Below, piece by piece: positions 19,876 through 30,672 of a DNA stretch of 64,000 nucleotides (positions are counted from its first letter, which is position 1; each line of letters starts with the position of its first letter). Origin of the DNA: Psychrobacter jeotgali (GTDB taxonomy: Bacteria; Pseudomonadota; Gammaproteobacteria; Pseudomonadales; Moraxellaceae); assembly GCF_904846315.1 (NCBI RefSeq), contig NZ_CAJHAF010000001.1:1240001-1304000 (forward strand), read 5' to 3'. The translations under genes and the position numbers were made by a program. The notes beneath the pieces are model-generated. The model saw only the letters and a list, made by a program, of their open reading frames with translations, was not told where the DNA came from and ran no database searches.

Positions 19876-22428
19876 TTAGCTCGCTAGCGACTCAGAATCC
19901 GGGTGTGGTTCGTGAGTCTCAACCACTGTTAAAATGATGCGGCTATCAGCGGAGCCTTTATCACTTTTACTAGTGCTAACAGAGGATTTTTGCAAATCTA
20001 CTGCCTCTTCTTCAGACTCCAAAGTGACATGAACCACGCCGCCATTGACCAAATCACCAAATAAAATCATATTTGCTAATGGCTTTTTGATTTCGTCTTG
20101 AATCAAACGCTGCATCGGACGAGCACCCATTAGGCGATCATAGCCTTTATCCGCAAGATAATCACGTACCTCATCATCAATCTCTAAAGTCACTTGCTTG
20201 TCATCGAGCTGAGCTTGTAATTCAACCAAGAACTTATCAACGACTGACACTACTACCGAAGTATCTAGAGGATTAAACTGGATAATCGCATCTAAACGGT
20301 TACGGAATTCAGGCGTAAAGACCCGTTTCAAGGCTTCGGTATTATCACGGCTGTGATCTTGCTCAGTGAAACCCATCGAGGAGCGACTGATGTTTTCTGC
20401 ACCCACGTTAGTGGTCATGATGATAATCACTTGTTTAAAGATAGCGACCCGGCCGTTATTATCAGTCAGCGTACCATGATCCATAACCTGTAATAGCAAG
20501 TTAAAGACATCAGGATGAGCTTTTTCAATCTCATCCAGCAATAACACACAATGCGGATTTTGATTGATTTTTTCAGTAAGCAGACCACCTTGATCATAAC
20601 CTACATAGCCAGGAGGCGCACCAATCAAGCGTGAGGCGGTATGAGCTTCCATATATTCAGACATATCGAAACGTACCAGCTCAACCCCTAATAGATTCGC
20701 TAACTGACGCGATACTTCGGTTTTACCTACCCCTGTTGGGCCTGCAAACATGAAGGAACCAATAGGCTTATCCGGCTCTTTTAGACCAGCACGAGATAGC
20801 TTAATAGCATCTGCTAGGGTGGCAATAGCTTCATCTTGTCCAAACACTAGGCGTTTGAGATCCCGATCTAAGTGCTCAAGGATACTCTTATCATCGCTTG
20901 ACACGGCTTTGGGCGGAATACGCGCTAGCTTTGCAACGATAGCTTCAATGTCTGCTACACTGATCTTCATTGGCGCCTTTTTCTTGTCAGCGGCAAGGAA
21001 TTCATCGGTATTTTCAGAATCATCAATTGCTTTAGAGGCTGATTGCTGCTGGGTTCCAGTAGCTTTTTCACTCTCAGCAGTATCATCAATACTCGCTTCG
21101 ATATCTTCGAAACCTTCTTCATCAATATCTTTGTTAAGATCAGCAAGTAAGCTTTCTTCTGCATTGATATCATCCGCATCTGGGATAACCCCTAGACGCT
21201 TGTAAGCTCCTGCTTCATCTATAATATCAATAGCTTTGTCTGGTAGAAAACGCTCATGCAAATGCTTAGCAGACAACTCTACCGCACTGACTAAAGCTTC
21301 ATCACTATATTCTACATTATGGAACTCTTCATAGCGTGGTTTTAGACCACGTAATATATCGATGCTTTCTTCGATAGTAGGCTCTTTTACATCTATTTTT
21401 TGGAAGCGACGCGAAAGTGCATGGTCTTTTTCAAACACTTGGCGATACTCTGTAAAGGTAGTCGACCCTATACAGCGCAGCTCACCATTGGCAAGAGCTG
21501 GTTTGATTAGGTTTGAGACATCCATGTTACTACTCATAGATGAGCCTGCACCAATAATCATGTGAATCTCATCGATAAACAAGATGGCATTAGGCTTGTT
21601 TTTTAGCGCCTCAAGTAGCGACTTCATACGCTTTTCAAAATCACCACGGTACTTAGTACCTGCAATCAAAGCACCAATATCTAAACTATAAATCACACAG
21701 CCACTAAGAGGTTTGGGTGCTTTATCATTGATAATTAACCAAGCTAAACCTTCAGCAATAGAGGTTTTACCCACCCCAGGCTCGCCTACTAACAAAGGGT
21801 TATTTTTGCGGCGGCGACACAATACTTGAGCCGTACGCTCAATCTCAGGAGCACGGCCGACCAGTGGATCGGTTTTACCTTCAGCAGCACGCTGGTTGAG
21901 GTTACTAGCAAATTCCACTAGGGGATCTTTACTGGTTTTCTCTGACCCAGCACGGCGCTCGCCGGTCATAGAGGCACGCGGCTCAGATGGCTCACCTTTA
22001 TCTTGACCATGAGATAAGTATTGAGTGAGCTCAAGGCGGCTAATACCTTGCTTTTTGAGCAAGTAAACCGCATAAGTATCATGCTCTGAAAACATAGAGA
22101 CCAGAATATCTGAACCTTCAACCAAACGGCCACCACCAATAGACTGCACATGGAAAATAGCTCGTTGCAGAATACGATCAAAGCTTTGAGTAGGCTGTGG
22201 AGACTGCTCAATATCTGGATCTACCGTTGGTGTATGCTTATTAATATAAGCTTCAAGCTCTGTACGCAAGCTTGATACGTTGGCATTACAAGCAGTAAGC
22301 GTATTAACCGCATGAGTATTTTCAAGCAAGGCTAATAATAGATGTTCAACAGTGAGATACTCATGCGACTTTTGGCGCGCGAGTGTCATTGCTAAACGCA
22401 AAGAGACTTCAAGATGACGACTTAACAT
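19876..22428 (-). CDS. clpA: ATP-dependent Clp protease ATP-binding subunit ClpA
   Basis: An 850-residue AAA+ unfoldase, about 90 longer than E. coli ClpA. The N-domain (about 1-145) binds ClpS. D1 has Walker A GEPGVGKTSIAEGLA and Walker B ILFIDEIHMIIGAG. D2 has Walker A GPTGVGKTEVSRQLA and Walker B VLLLDEIEKAHPD. Unlike ClpB there is no long coiled-coil middle domain. The extra length is mainly an acidic, Ser/Asp/Glu-rich insertion at about residues 414-484, exactly in the D1-D2 linker, between KRLG and APMKISVADIE. A polar C-terminal tail adds more. The protein delivers substrates to ClpP. A good ribosome-binding site (TAGGA) precedes the ATG. clpS lies upstream on the same strand but 831 bp away. 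Confidence 0.96.
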   Translation of the reverse strand: MLSRHLEVSLRLAMTLARQKSHEYLTVEHLLLALLENTHAVNTLTACNANVSSLRTELEAYINKHTPTVDPDIEQSPQPTQSFDRILQRAIFHVQSIGGGRLVEGSDILVSMFSEHDTYAVYLLKKQGISRLELTQYLSHGQDKGEPSEPRASMTGERRAGSEKTSKDPLVEFASNLNQRAAEGKTDPLVGRAPEIERTAQVLCRRRKNNPLLVGEPGVGKTSIAEGLAWLIINDKAPKPLSGCVIYSLDIGALIAGTKYRGDFEKRMKSLLEALKNKPNAILFIDEIHMIIGAGSSMSSNMDVSNLIKPALANGELRCIGSTTFTEYRQVFEKDHALSRRFQKIDVKEPTIEESIDILRGLKPRYEEFHNVEYSDEALVSAVELSAKHLHERFLPDKAIDIIDEAGAYKRLGVIPDADDINAEESLLADLNKDIDEEGFEDIEASIDDTAESEKATGTQQQSASKAIDDSENTDEFLAADKKKAPMKISVADIEAIVAKLARIPPKAVSSDDKSILEHLDRDLKRLVFGQDEAIATLADAIKLSRAGLKEPDKPIGSFMFAGPTGVGKTEVSRQLANLLGVELVRFDMSEYMEAHTASRLIGAPPGYVGYDQGGLLTEKINQNPHCVLLLDEIEKAHPDVFNLLLQVMDHGTLTDNNGRVAIFKQVIIIMTTNVGAENISRSSMGFTEQDHSRDNTEALKRVFTPEFRNRLDAIIQFNPLDTSVVVSVVDKFLVELQAQLDDKQVTLEIDDEVRDYLADKGYDRLMGARPMQRLIQDEIKKPLANMILFGDLVNGGVVHVTLESEEEAVDLQKSSVSTSKSDKGSADSRIILTVVETHEPHPDSESLAS

Positions 22429-23259
22429 AACGAATTCCTACGGTTGTTCAAATCTTTATAATTTAATTAAGCTCTTAGGGACTAAATCAGGGCAAGAGAA
22501 CCATTGTTCAAGAGCAGTGCTTAGACCTAAGATATATTTATTTATAGCCGATAACGATTAATAGTTGTGAGGTGAGCAATAATGGCTGTATTAATAATAA
22601 TTTTAGTAGAGGCTATCACGGCTAAGGCTATTACCCTTTTCTTCATATCAACACGATAAGCTGACATAGTCAATAAATTAACCACTATTAAAGTGTATCA
22701 AGGCTTATGTTTTTTTAAGTCTCATCACCACCAAACTGCTTTTTGAGCAACTTCATTGTGACTATACTCATCGCAATGAGTTTTAGATAGGATTAGTGGA
22801 TGAGTACTAACAGTAAGTTTAATTTGAGAGAATATGATTAAAAATCAATAAAGAGCTATAAAAGAGCTCAGTTGATAATAAAAAGAAAGTCAGCGGCATA
22901 TTAACTTAATAAGCCCTAATAATATGAATAGAATAAGAAGGTAATCAAAGCGATTTTAGTTATTAGTACAACATAAACAATCACTTACACTGATAGATAT
23001 ATAAGGTTGATTAAGATAAAAATCAAGTGATAATGGACGATTAATTGAGGAAATAACAGACAACTTAGCCATGACCCCCAACAGGATATGGCCAAACTTA
23101 AAGCGATCGGTATAAATGATCTAAAAAAGAAGTATGAGGTATAAATTACGAGGTAAAATACGCTTAATATTATTATTGAGAGCAATATTTGAAAGATAAT
23201 CTTGGCAAATAACGTTTAGATATTAGCTAAAATAATAGCTAGATTTTATCTAGCCTATT
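22429..23259. other. Long AT-rich spacer between clpS and clpA
   Basis: 831 bp. An in-frame stretch on the minus strand (22985-23185) would encode a hydrophobic 66-residue peptide from a TTG, but it has no ribosome-binding site and looks like AT-rich noise. A 6-bp palindromic hairpin (GCTAGA / TCTAGC, 23240-23256) just after clpS could be a weak terminator. I see no mobile-element remnant or RNA gene. Confidence 0.5.
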
Positions 23260-23670
23260 TTACTCGCCTTGATGAGGTTCAATCTGGGTCAATAAAGGGT
23301 AACCTTCACGATGCGCAAGACTATTAACCTTTTTCGCTTTGGTCTCGGCAATATCTTTGGGATAAATACCAGCGATACCTTTGCTGTTATTGTGAATGGT
23401 TAACATAATTTTAACTGCTTCATCAATATTATGGCGAAACTCCGACTGTAAGACGTACACTACAAATTCCATCGGCGTATAATTATCATTGTACATAACC
23501 ACGGCATACATAGGTGGTTTGGCTACTTCAGGCTCTGCGACTAATACATCGGCTTCCGGCGCCGTATCAGCATCGGTATCATTATCTTGCGCACGATGTA
23601 CGGCTGGCATACTTGGAAAGTGCCAGTCTAAAACAGCAGGTTCAGTAACGGTAAATAAAGGTTTTATCAT
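23260..23670 (-). CDS. clpS: ClpS adaptor protein
   Basis: A 136-residue adaptor that binds the ClpA N-domain and delivers N-end-rule substrates. The core matches ClpS: MYNDNYTPMEFVV (the usual NDD reads NDN), MLTIHNNSKGIAGIYPKDIAETKAKKVN with the His of the N-degron pocket, and a C-terminal HREGYPLL. The N-terminal extension of about 45 residues is long and acidic (QDNDTDADTAPEAD); in other species the ClpS N-terminal tail threads into ClpA and inhibits it, so length may matter. It lies upstream of clpA but is separated by 831 bp. Confidence 0.95.
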   Translation of the reverse strand: MIKPLFTVTEPAVLDWHFPSMPAVHRAQDNDTDADTAPEADVLVAEPEVAKPPMYAVVMYNDNYTPMEFVVYVLQSEFRHNIDEAVKIMLTIHNNSKGIAGIYPKDIAETKAKKVNSLAHREGYPLLTQIEPHQGE

Positions 23671-23740
23671 AACAATATTTTCAAAAATTTAATTTTAAGG
23701 AGAGACTAATTCTAATAAATGAGGCTTATAGCACTGATTA

Positions 23741-24712
23741 TCAAGAATTGTCTTTTTTGGTATTGGTAAGCGTATCACCAGTAATAGGACTTTGATCAAC
23801 TTCGGGTAGATCTAAAAGCGAGAGCGGCATACTATCAACCATGTCACCTAGCTCCCAATCGTATAGTTGTTCGACTTGTTCATTACCTGACTCTAAGACC
23901 AACTTCATTTGTAACGGCTTGAAGCCTTCAGGCATAACAAAACGGCCGCGAATACGCTCTATTCCATTGATAGAATAGCGTGCTGGCTCTAGGGGCACTT
24001 CTACTAGATTATCATCATCAAGCAAGGTTAAGGTTGCAGTCATACTTTTGGCTTGCCCATCCTGGCTAAGCATAGCTACATCGAAACCATATTCGAAGGC
24101 ATTCTCGGGCAAAGGTTCAATTTTTGCTCCTAATACTTGTAAGGGCATGCCTCCTTGCTCACTAATAGTTTGAGTATATAGCTCATTAAGCTGGCTTACT
24201 TGTTTATTTTCGATATCAAGTGCTTGCTGATTCTGGCGCAGATCATCTAAGGTCGTCAAGCTAATGGCAAGTTCTTGCTTAGCGGTAGCTGCTTTATTAC
24301 TCAGCACCTTATTTTTTAAACGCAAGGACTCAAGCTCTTCTAAAGCTTGAGTACTATTATCAAGAGTTTGTCTGGTCTCAGCTTCTAGCGAGTGATAACC
24401 GTGTTGATGACCCAGCTTATAACCAAATAGCAAGCCAACTACAATCGTCACTAGCACAGTCACTACAAATAATACTAATAGCCCCGTCGTTGCCCCTTTT
24501 TGATGAGCACCTAACTGGGCACTATCTGCATGAATATTATCGGCATAAATACTGTGACTATTGGAGCTATCCCGATCAAAGCTACTATGACAGAGGCCAT
24601 TAGGAACCCTATCAACCTGCTCTAAAATTTGCTTTGAATCAACCAGCACAACAACCTGACACGATGAACGTGATGGCTGCGAGTGCAAGTGGGAGGCAGT
24701 CTTAACACGCAT
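23741..24712 (-). CDS. Single-pass membrane protein with coiled coil (DUF6776-like)
   Basis: A 323-residue protein. Residues about 1-75 are polar; one strong membrane segment follows (VLFVVTVLVTIVVGLLFGY, about 80-100), then a coiled coil (ETRQTLDNSTQALEELESLR to about 175) and a beta-rich C-terminal domain with repeated hydrophobic strands (MTATLTLLDDDNLVEVPLE). This bitopic, coiled-coil layout and the position after argC match a conserved gammaproteobacterial family I associate with DUF6776. Function is unknown. In pseudomonads the related gene also sits near argC, beside a bactofilin gene, which is not present here. The N-terminal polar extension may mean a later start is used. Confidence 0.6.
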   Translation of the reverse strand: MRVKTASHLHSQPSRSSCQVVVLVDSKQILEQVDRVPNGLCHSSFDRDSSNSHSIYADNIHADSAQLGAHQKGATTGLLVLFVVTVLVTIVVGLLFGYKLGHQHGYHSLEAETRQTLDNSTQALEELESLRLKNKVLSNKAATAKQELAISLTTLDDLRQNQQALDIENKQVSQLNELYTQTISEQGGMPLQVLGAKIEPLPENAFEYGFDVAMLSQDGQAKSMTATLTLLDDDNLVEVPLEPARYSINGIERIRGRFVMPEGFKPLQMKLVLESGNEQVEQLYDWELGDMVDSMPLSLLDLPEVDQSPITGDTLTNTKKDNS

Positions 24713-24966
24713 GTAAGTAGCATCTCTTAACGGTGGAGGGCGTCGTATTATAACGGAATTTAGATTTAATACCTAGCACAGCGCTGTAAGCGAAATAATC
24801 AGTTAGTAATGAACCTGTGATAATTATAAAAACCTTACCACTTGTTTGCTTCTATTACCCTCATAAAATAGGCAACAGTGCCATAAGCTAAAGCGCTGAT
24901 ATCAAAGAACGGAAACTAAAGCAAAATCAGAGGCACAGAAGTTAAAGCGCAGTAAGTTAGGATAAA

Positions 24967-25004
24967 TTAATCAAGGAACCATTAATCAACGCTCAGTTAA
25001 TCAA
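24967..25004. repeat. Three TTAATCAA direct repeats at 15-bp period
   Basis: TTAATCAA occurs at 24967-24974, 24982-24989 and 24997-25004, spaced exactly 15 bp. The last copy overlaps the argC stop codon. The spacers are only partly similar. Confidence 0.5.
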
Positions 25005-26068
25005 GGCACGATTGGAGCAAAGTTTAAACCAAGTGTTTCATCAAGACCAAACATGACATTCATGTTTTGAACCGCTTGTCCCGCTGCTCCTTTGACCAAA
25101 TTATCCTGTACTACCAGTACGGTAAGCTCGCTACGCTCATTATTCTGATGCACTGCTATACGTAAACGATTGCTAGCACGTACACTACGAGTATCAGGAT
25201 AAATACCTGCTGGCAAGACATCAATGAACGCTTCTTGATGATAGCTATCTTCAAACGTGCTTTGCCAGTCGATCGCTTTACCCGCTTCTGTCAGCTCCAA
25301 ATGAATACTGCTAAACATGCCGCGAATCATCGGCACCAAATGCGGTAAAAAGCGTACACGATGGCTAAATTGACTGCTAAGTAGCTGCTCTATGCCTTGC
25401 TCAATTTCAGGTAAATGACGATGACCAGTCACCCCATAAGCATTAAAATTATCTGTAGTTTCAGCATAGTTTAAGGCAAGTTTTGCCTGGCGCCCCGCTC
25501 CCGAAACTCCCGACTTGGCATCAATGACAATACGCGGCTCGATCAGACGCTCTGCCTGTACATTCTCCAGCTCAATAATAGGCTTTAAACCTAAAATAGC
25601 GGTTGTTGGATAGCAGCCAGGGTTACCGACTACTAGTGCCTCTGATAGCTTATCTCGGTTAATTTCAGGTAAACCATAGACAGCGGTTTTTAGTAAATCA
25701 GGACAAGCATGTGGCTGCTGATACCAGTGCTCAAAATCAGCCAGCGACTGCAAACGAAAATCAGCCGCCAGATCCACGACTTTAACCCCAGCTTGGGTTA
25801 AAGCTTCAGCTTGCTGCATTGCCACGCCATGCGGTGTCGCAAAAAACACCACATCGCACTTTTGCAGAGCTGTCAGTGTCTCATCGCCTAAATCACTAAA
25901 AACTAAATCAGAGATACCGCGTAAGCTTGGAAATATTTCATCAGCGCGGCGGCCCGCTTCACTTCGTGAGGTTAATAAGTCAATAGACACCTCAGGATGA
26001 GAGGATAATAAGCGAATAAGCTCAATACCGGTATAGCCGGTACCACCGACAATAGCTGCTGAAATCAT
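25001..26068 (-). CDS. argC: N-acetyl-gamma-glutamyl-phosphate reductase
   Basis: A 355-residue NADPH-dependent enzyme of arginine biosynthesis. The N-terminal Rossmann loop is GGTGYTGIELIRLL; the catalytic Cys is in VGNPGCYPTTAILGL near residue 150; a downstream histidine lies in GVTGHRHLPEIEQG. Length is typical of the long form (about 345). A clear ribosome-binding site (AAGGA) precedes the ATG. It follows hemE by 67 bp, so hemE-argC are probably co-transcribed. Confidence 0.97.
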   Translation of the reverse strand: MISAAIVGGTGYTGIELIRLLSSHPEVSIDLLTSRSEAGRRADEIFPSLRGISDLVFSDLGDETLTALQKCDVVFFATPHGVAMQQAEALTQAGVKVVDLAADFRLQSLADFEHWYQQPHACPDLLKTAVYGLPEINRDKLSEALVVGNPGCYPTTAILGLKPIIELENVQAERLIEPRIVIDAKSGVSGAGRQAKLALNYAETTDNFNAYGVTGHRHLPEIEQGIEQLLSSQFSHRVRFLPHLVPMIRGMFSSIHLELTEAGKAIDWQSTFEDSYHQEAFIDVLPAGIYPDTRSVRASNRLRIAVHQNNERSELTVLVVQDNLVKGAAGQAVQNMNVMFGLDETLGLNFAPIVP

Positions 26069-26135
26069 AAGACATCCTTTTACTAAAGTTACTCAAGTCA
26101 TTTTTTAACAGTTGTACTATTAAATCTGATAGCCT

Positions 26136-27272
26136 TTAAATTTGATAGTCATGCACGGCATCGATAAATACCTTGGCGTTATCAGGGTTAACCCACTGAG
26201 TAATACCATGGCCTAAGTTAGCCACATAACCAGTTTTGTCCCCACACGCATAAGCGTTATCCAGCATGAATTTGACTTCAGCACGAATAGTTTCTGGTGA
26301 ACCATATAAAGTAGCAGGATCCAAATTACCTTGGATGGCTTTATTACGCTGCAATTTCTTATGCTGCTTAGTCAATTGACGCTGACTTTCAGTCAATATT
26401 TGACGCGCACGGTCAAGTGGCATAGTCCAATCAAGTCCCAAAGCATCTGCTTCACTATCCGCTTGAATGTCAAGCCACAATCCGCCACCTTTGGTAAACA
26501 AAATAACTGGAACATCAGGATGACGTGCTTTCAACTCAGACACAATACGCTTATTATAATTGTGAGAGAAATCTATAAACTGGCGATGAGCCAACGCTCC
26601 GCCCCAGCTATCAAATATCTGTACTGCTTGGGCACCTGCGATAATTTGGGCATCAAGATAGTCCACAACAGTGGTAGCCAGTTTATCTAACAGCAAATGC
26701 AGTAATTCAGGCTGACTATAAAGCATGCCTTTGGTATAACGATAGTCTTTTGAGCTACCCCCTTCAATCATATAAGTGGCTAGCGTCCAAGGGCTACCTG
26801 AGAAACCAAATAACGGTACTAGCCCATTAAGCTCTTTACGAATACTGGTAACAGCACGCATCACATAGTCTAAAGAATCGTTAACATCCAAGGTAGGTAG
26901 ACGCTCAATATCAGAGCGCTCACGTATGACCTGTTTGAATTTTGGACCTTCACCGGTCTCAAAATATAGCCCTTGTCCCATAGCATCAGGAATAGTTAGG
27001 ATATCACTAAATAAGATAGCCGCGTCTAAGTCCATCCGGCGTAATGGCTGCATAGTGACTTCAGTCGCCCGAGCCGTATCTCTACATAAACTCATAAAAT
27101 CACCGGCTTCAGCGCGAGTGGCTTTATACTCAGGTAAATAACGCCCAGCTTGGCGCATCATCCAGACTGGGGTGGTATCAACAGGCTCAAAGCGTAATGC
27201 CCGCAGTAGTCTATCGTTCTTTAAAGGCGCAAATTGTTGCTGAGTTGAATTATTATCGTTTGAAGTGCTCAT
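26136..27272 (-). CDS. hemE: Uroporphyrinogen decarboxylase
   Basis: A 378-residue enzyme that removes four carboxylates from uroporphyrinogen III in heme synthesis. The N-terminal signature [15 protein letters not shown] at about residues 36-50 carries the substrate-binding Arg pair; [17 protein letters not shown] and the C-terminal [16 protein letters not shown] are also typical. I chose the ATG at 27272, with GGAG eight bases upstream; a TTG two codons earlier is in frame. About 20 residues longer than E. coli HemE, from a polar N-terminal tail. Confidence 0.97.
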   Translation of the reverse strand: MSTSNDNNSTQQQFAPLKNDRLLRALRFEPVDTTPVWMMRQAGRYLPEYKATRAEAGDFMSLCRDTARATEVTMQPLRRMDLDAAILFSDILTIPDAMGQGLYFETGEGPKFKQVIRERSDIERLPTLDVNDSLDYVMRAVTSIRKELNGLVPLFGFSGSPWTLATYMIEGGSSKDYRYTKGMLYSQPELLHLLLDKLATTVVDYLDAQIIAGAQAVQIFDSWGGALAHRQFIDFSHNYNKRIVSELKARHPDVPVILFTKGGGLWLDIQADSEADALGLDWTMPLDRARQILTESQRQLTKQHKKLQRNKAIQGNLDPATLYGSPETIRAEVKFMLDNAYACGDKTGYVANLGHGITQWVNPDNAKVFIDAVHDYQI

Positions 27273-27278
27273 GCACAA

Positions 27279-27593
27279 ATCTCCAAAATGCTACAATATT
27301 AATTATTGTCATGGTTAAGAATAGGAATGAATTAAATACTAAGAATAAATAGAAGAATCTTTTATAAATAGGATTTAAATAAAAAATCTTATAAAAGAAT
27401 ATAGTTATAAATACCACAAATTAATGCCATAAAAAGTGAATTATTATGGCATTAATAAGTTGCTAAGCCTTAAAAAATAGACTTTAAAGCATAAATCAAA
27501 AGGTAAAATAGCTAGGGTGGCTAATGAATACAAGCTTAACCAATAAACCATAAGATTTATAGGCCAGCTATGTATAGCTTTTATAGCCAGTCA
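27279..27593. other. Intergenic region between proB and hemE
   Basis: 315 bp, AT-rich, no gene. The only strong feature is a perfect 12-bp inverted repeat (TTAATGCCATAA and complement, 27421-27455, 11-nt loop). It lacks a T-run on either strand, so it is either a weak terminator for proB or a protein-binding palindrome upstream of hemE. Confidence 0.5.
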
Positions 27594-28766
27594 TTACATA
27601 GACAGGGCTAAGTTATCGCGGTGCACCATAACTACCCGCTCTTCTTTCCCGCCTAAGATTCTATCAAAATGCTCAGTCCGCTCTCGAGCCACGCGGCGAG
27701 CATCATAGGATGAAAAGTTCATTTGTCCTACTGCTAAACGCTCACCGGTATCATGATGGACAATCTCTACCACGTCACCTTCATCAAAGTCGCCACGCAC
27801 TTCCACTACGCCAACGGGTAATAAGCTCTTGTTATGTTCAGTTAGTGCTTTGGCAGCACCCGCATCCACAATCAAAGTCCCTGCCATCCGTAAATGCGCA
27901 GCTAACCACTGTTTACGTGCGATAATCTTATCAGCATCATTGGTAGTTAATAACGTACCCACTGCTTCACCTGAAACCACACGCGTAATAACGTTTTCAA
28001 TAGCGCCACTAACAATGACCGTTGGGCAACCACCCATAGCTGCTAGACGTCCTGCACGGATCTTAGTCAACATACCGCCGCGGCCAAGCTTACCGCCATC
28101 ACCGGCGATATCAAATAAATAGTCAGCCATAGCTCGCTCTTGACGGATCATTCTAGCATCTGGATTATCACGTGGATTATCTGTAAATACGCCTTGTTGA
28201 TCGGTCAAGATGATATATAAATCCGCATTGACCATGGCCGCTGCCATCGCACCCAAAGTATCGTTGTCACCGAACTTGATTTCATCAACAGTAATGGTGT
28301 CGTTTTCATTAATTACTGGTAGAACCCGCCAATCGAGCAATTGAGTCAATGCGCCAGTCGTATTCAAGTAACGGCGACGATTAGACAAATCATCATGAGT
28401 TAATAACAGCTGTGCACTTTGTACGCCGTGCTGGATAAGCGCTGACCACCAAGTTTCGATTAAGCCCATTTGTCCAATGGAAGCACAAGCTTGAAGGGCT
28501 GCCAGCTTTTTGGGACGCTCATCTAAGTTCATCCTTACTACGCCCTCAGCTACCGCCCCTGAGGACACCAACAACACTTCCATGCCTTCATTGTGTAGCC
28601 GAGCAATCTGTTTTGCCCATTCGTAAATGGCAGTTCGATCAAGTCCACGACCATTATTGGTTAATAAGGATGAGCCAATCTTGACAATAACACGTCGAAT
28701 ATCAAAGTTACGTGTCTGCTTGATAAACCTTGCTTCTTCGGTCGTACTTGCTATGTCAACTGCCAT
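27594..28766 (-). CDS. proB: Glutamate 5-kinase
   Basis: A 390-residue enzyme of the first step in proline synthesis. The amino acid kinase domain covers about residues 22-275 (VIVKIGSSLLTN, LLVSSGAVAEGV, PVINENDTITVDEIKFGDND, GKLGRGGMLTKIRAG). A C-terminal PUA domain follows (GTLIVDAGAAKALTEH to GVVEVRGDFDEGDVV). Strong ribosome-binding site (AGGAG). It lies just downstream of obgE, a conserved pair in pseudomonads and relatives. Proline feedback normally acts on the kinase domain. Confidence 0.97.
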   Translation of the reverse strand: MAVDIASTTEEARFIKQTRNFDIRRVIVKIGSSLLTNNGRGLDRTAIYEWAKQIARLHNEGMEVLLVSSGAVAEGVVRMNLDERPKKLAALQACASIGQMGLIETWWSALIQHGVQSAQLLLTHDDLSNRRRYLNTTGALTQLLDWRVLPVINENDTITVDEIKFGDNDTLGAMAAAMVNADLYIILTDQQGVFTDNPRDNPDARMIRQERAMADYLFDIAGDGGKLGRGGMLTKIRAGRLAAMGGCPTVIVSGAIENVITRVVSGEAVGTLLTTNDADKIIARKQWLAAHLRMAGTLIVDAGAAKALTEHNKSLLPVGVVEVRGDFDEGDVVEIVHHDTGERLAVGQMNFSSYDARRVARERTEHFDRILGGKEERVVMVHRDNLALSM

Positions 28767-28947
28767 AATAACTCCTGTCTGTTACGGGGATTAGTCTACA
28801 TTTAAAAAAACCAATAATAGGTCAAACAAAGAAGAAGTAAAAGTGTCGTCCATTCTTTTTCTTTGTTTAAACCAAAACATATTTCAAGACAAAAAATGAT
28901 GATATGCCACTATAGCTCACCAGGTTAAACTGGTTTATATATCGGCA

Positions 28948-30183
<1,236 letters not shown>

Positions 30184-30288
30184 TTAATTTACAATCTGGC
30201 TTATAACCTAACGATCTAGGTTAAAGTCAACGACTGCTTTTATGTTTGTACTTTTAGGTTTACTTTAAATAATAGACAAATAATAATT

Positions 30289-30324
30289 CGTTCATGCTCT
30301 GTTTATCGTTCATACTCTGTTTAT
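30289..30324. repeat. 18-bp tandem duplication upstream of obgE
   Basis: CGTTCATGCTCTGTTTAT is followed directly by a copy differing at one base (17/18 identity), about 115 bp upstream of the obgE start. Confidence 0.6.
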
Positions 30325-30530
30325 ATAATAGAGTTAGCCCTAAAATCAGTTGCGCATGCCTTAACTTGACTTTGGGCTGTGGCTACCATAAAACAAGCCT
30401 GCTATGAATTCAAATCTCATTCTGACTAATTAGGCGTTTATACCTATTATAAAGACATTCGTATATTTTTATAGCTATAAGCATGACTATTAGAGTATTA
30501 GTAGTATATTCATAGTTATTATAACAACAA

Positions 30531-30559
30531 CACCCGATAATCGAATAGACTATCGGGTG
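30531..30559 (-). terminator. Probable terminator of the GAPDH gene
   Basis: A 9-bp perfect stem (CACCCGATA / TATCGGGTG, 11-nt loop). On the minus strand it is followed by a T-rich tail (TTGTTGTTAT), 114 bp past the gap stop. Confidence 0.6.
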
Positions 30560-30672
30560 CCGTATTTTATATTAATAAGCGCTAAATAAGGTGGCTAATA
30601 TAATTATAAACGAAATTTACTCACAAAAACTTATCTCTACGAGTCATTATAATATATCTACTTTATTTAAGC

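Noticed and set aside
20750..21205. Plus-strand frame of 151 residues opposite clpA
   Set aside because: It is the antisense shadow of a Ser/Asp/Glu-rich part of clpA; the Ser/Ala-rich product and lack of a ribosome-binding site argue against a gene.
22985..23185. Hydrophobic 66-residue minus-strand frame in the clpS-clpA gap
   Set aside because: It starts at TTG without a ribosome-binding site, and the Ile/Leu/Phe/Tyr-rich composition is what AT-rich non-coding DNA produces in this frame.
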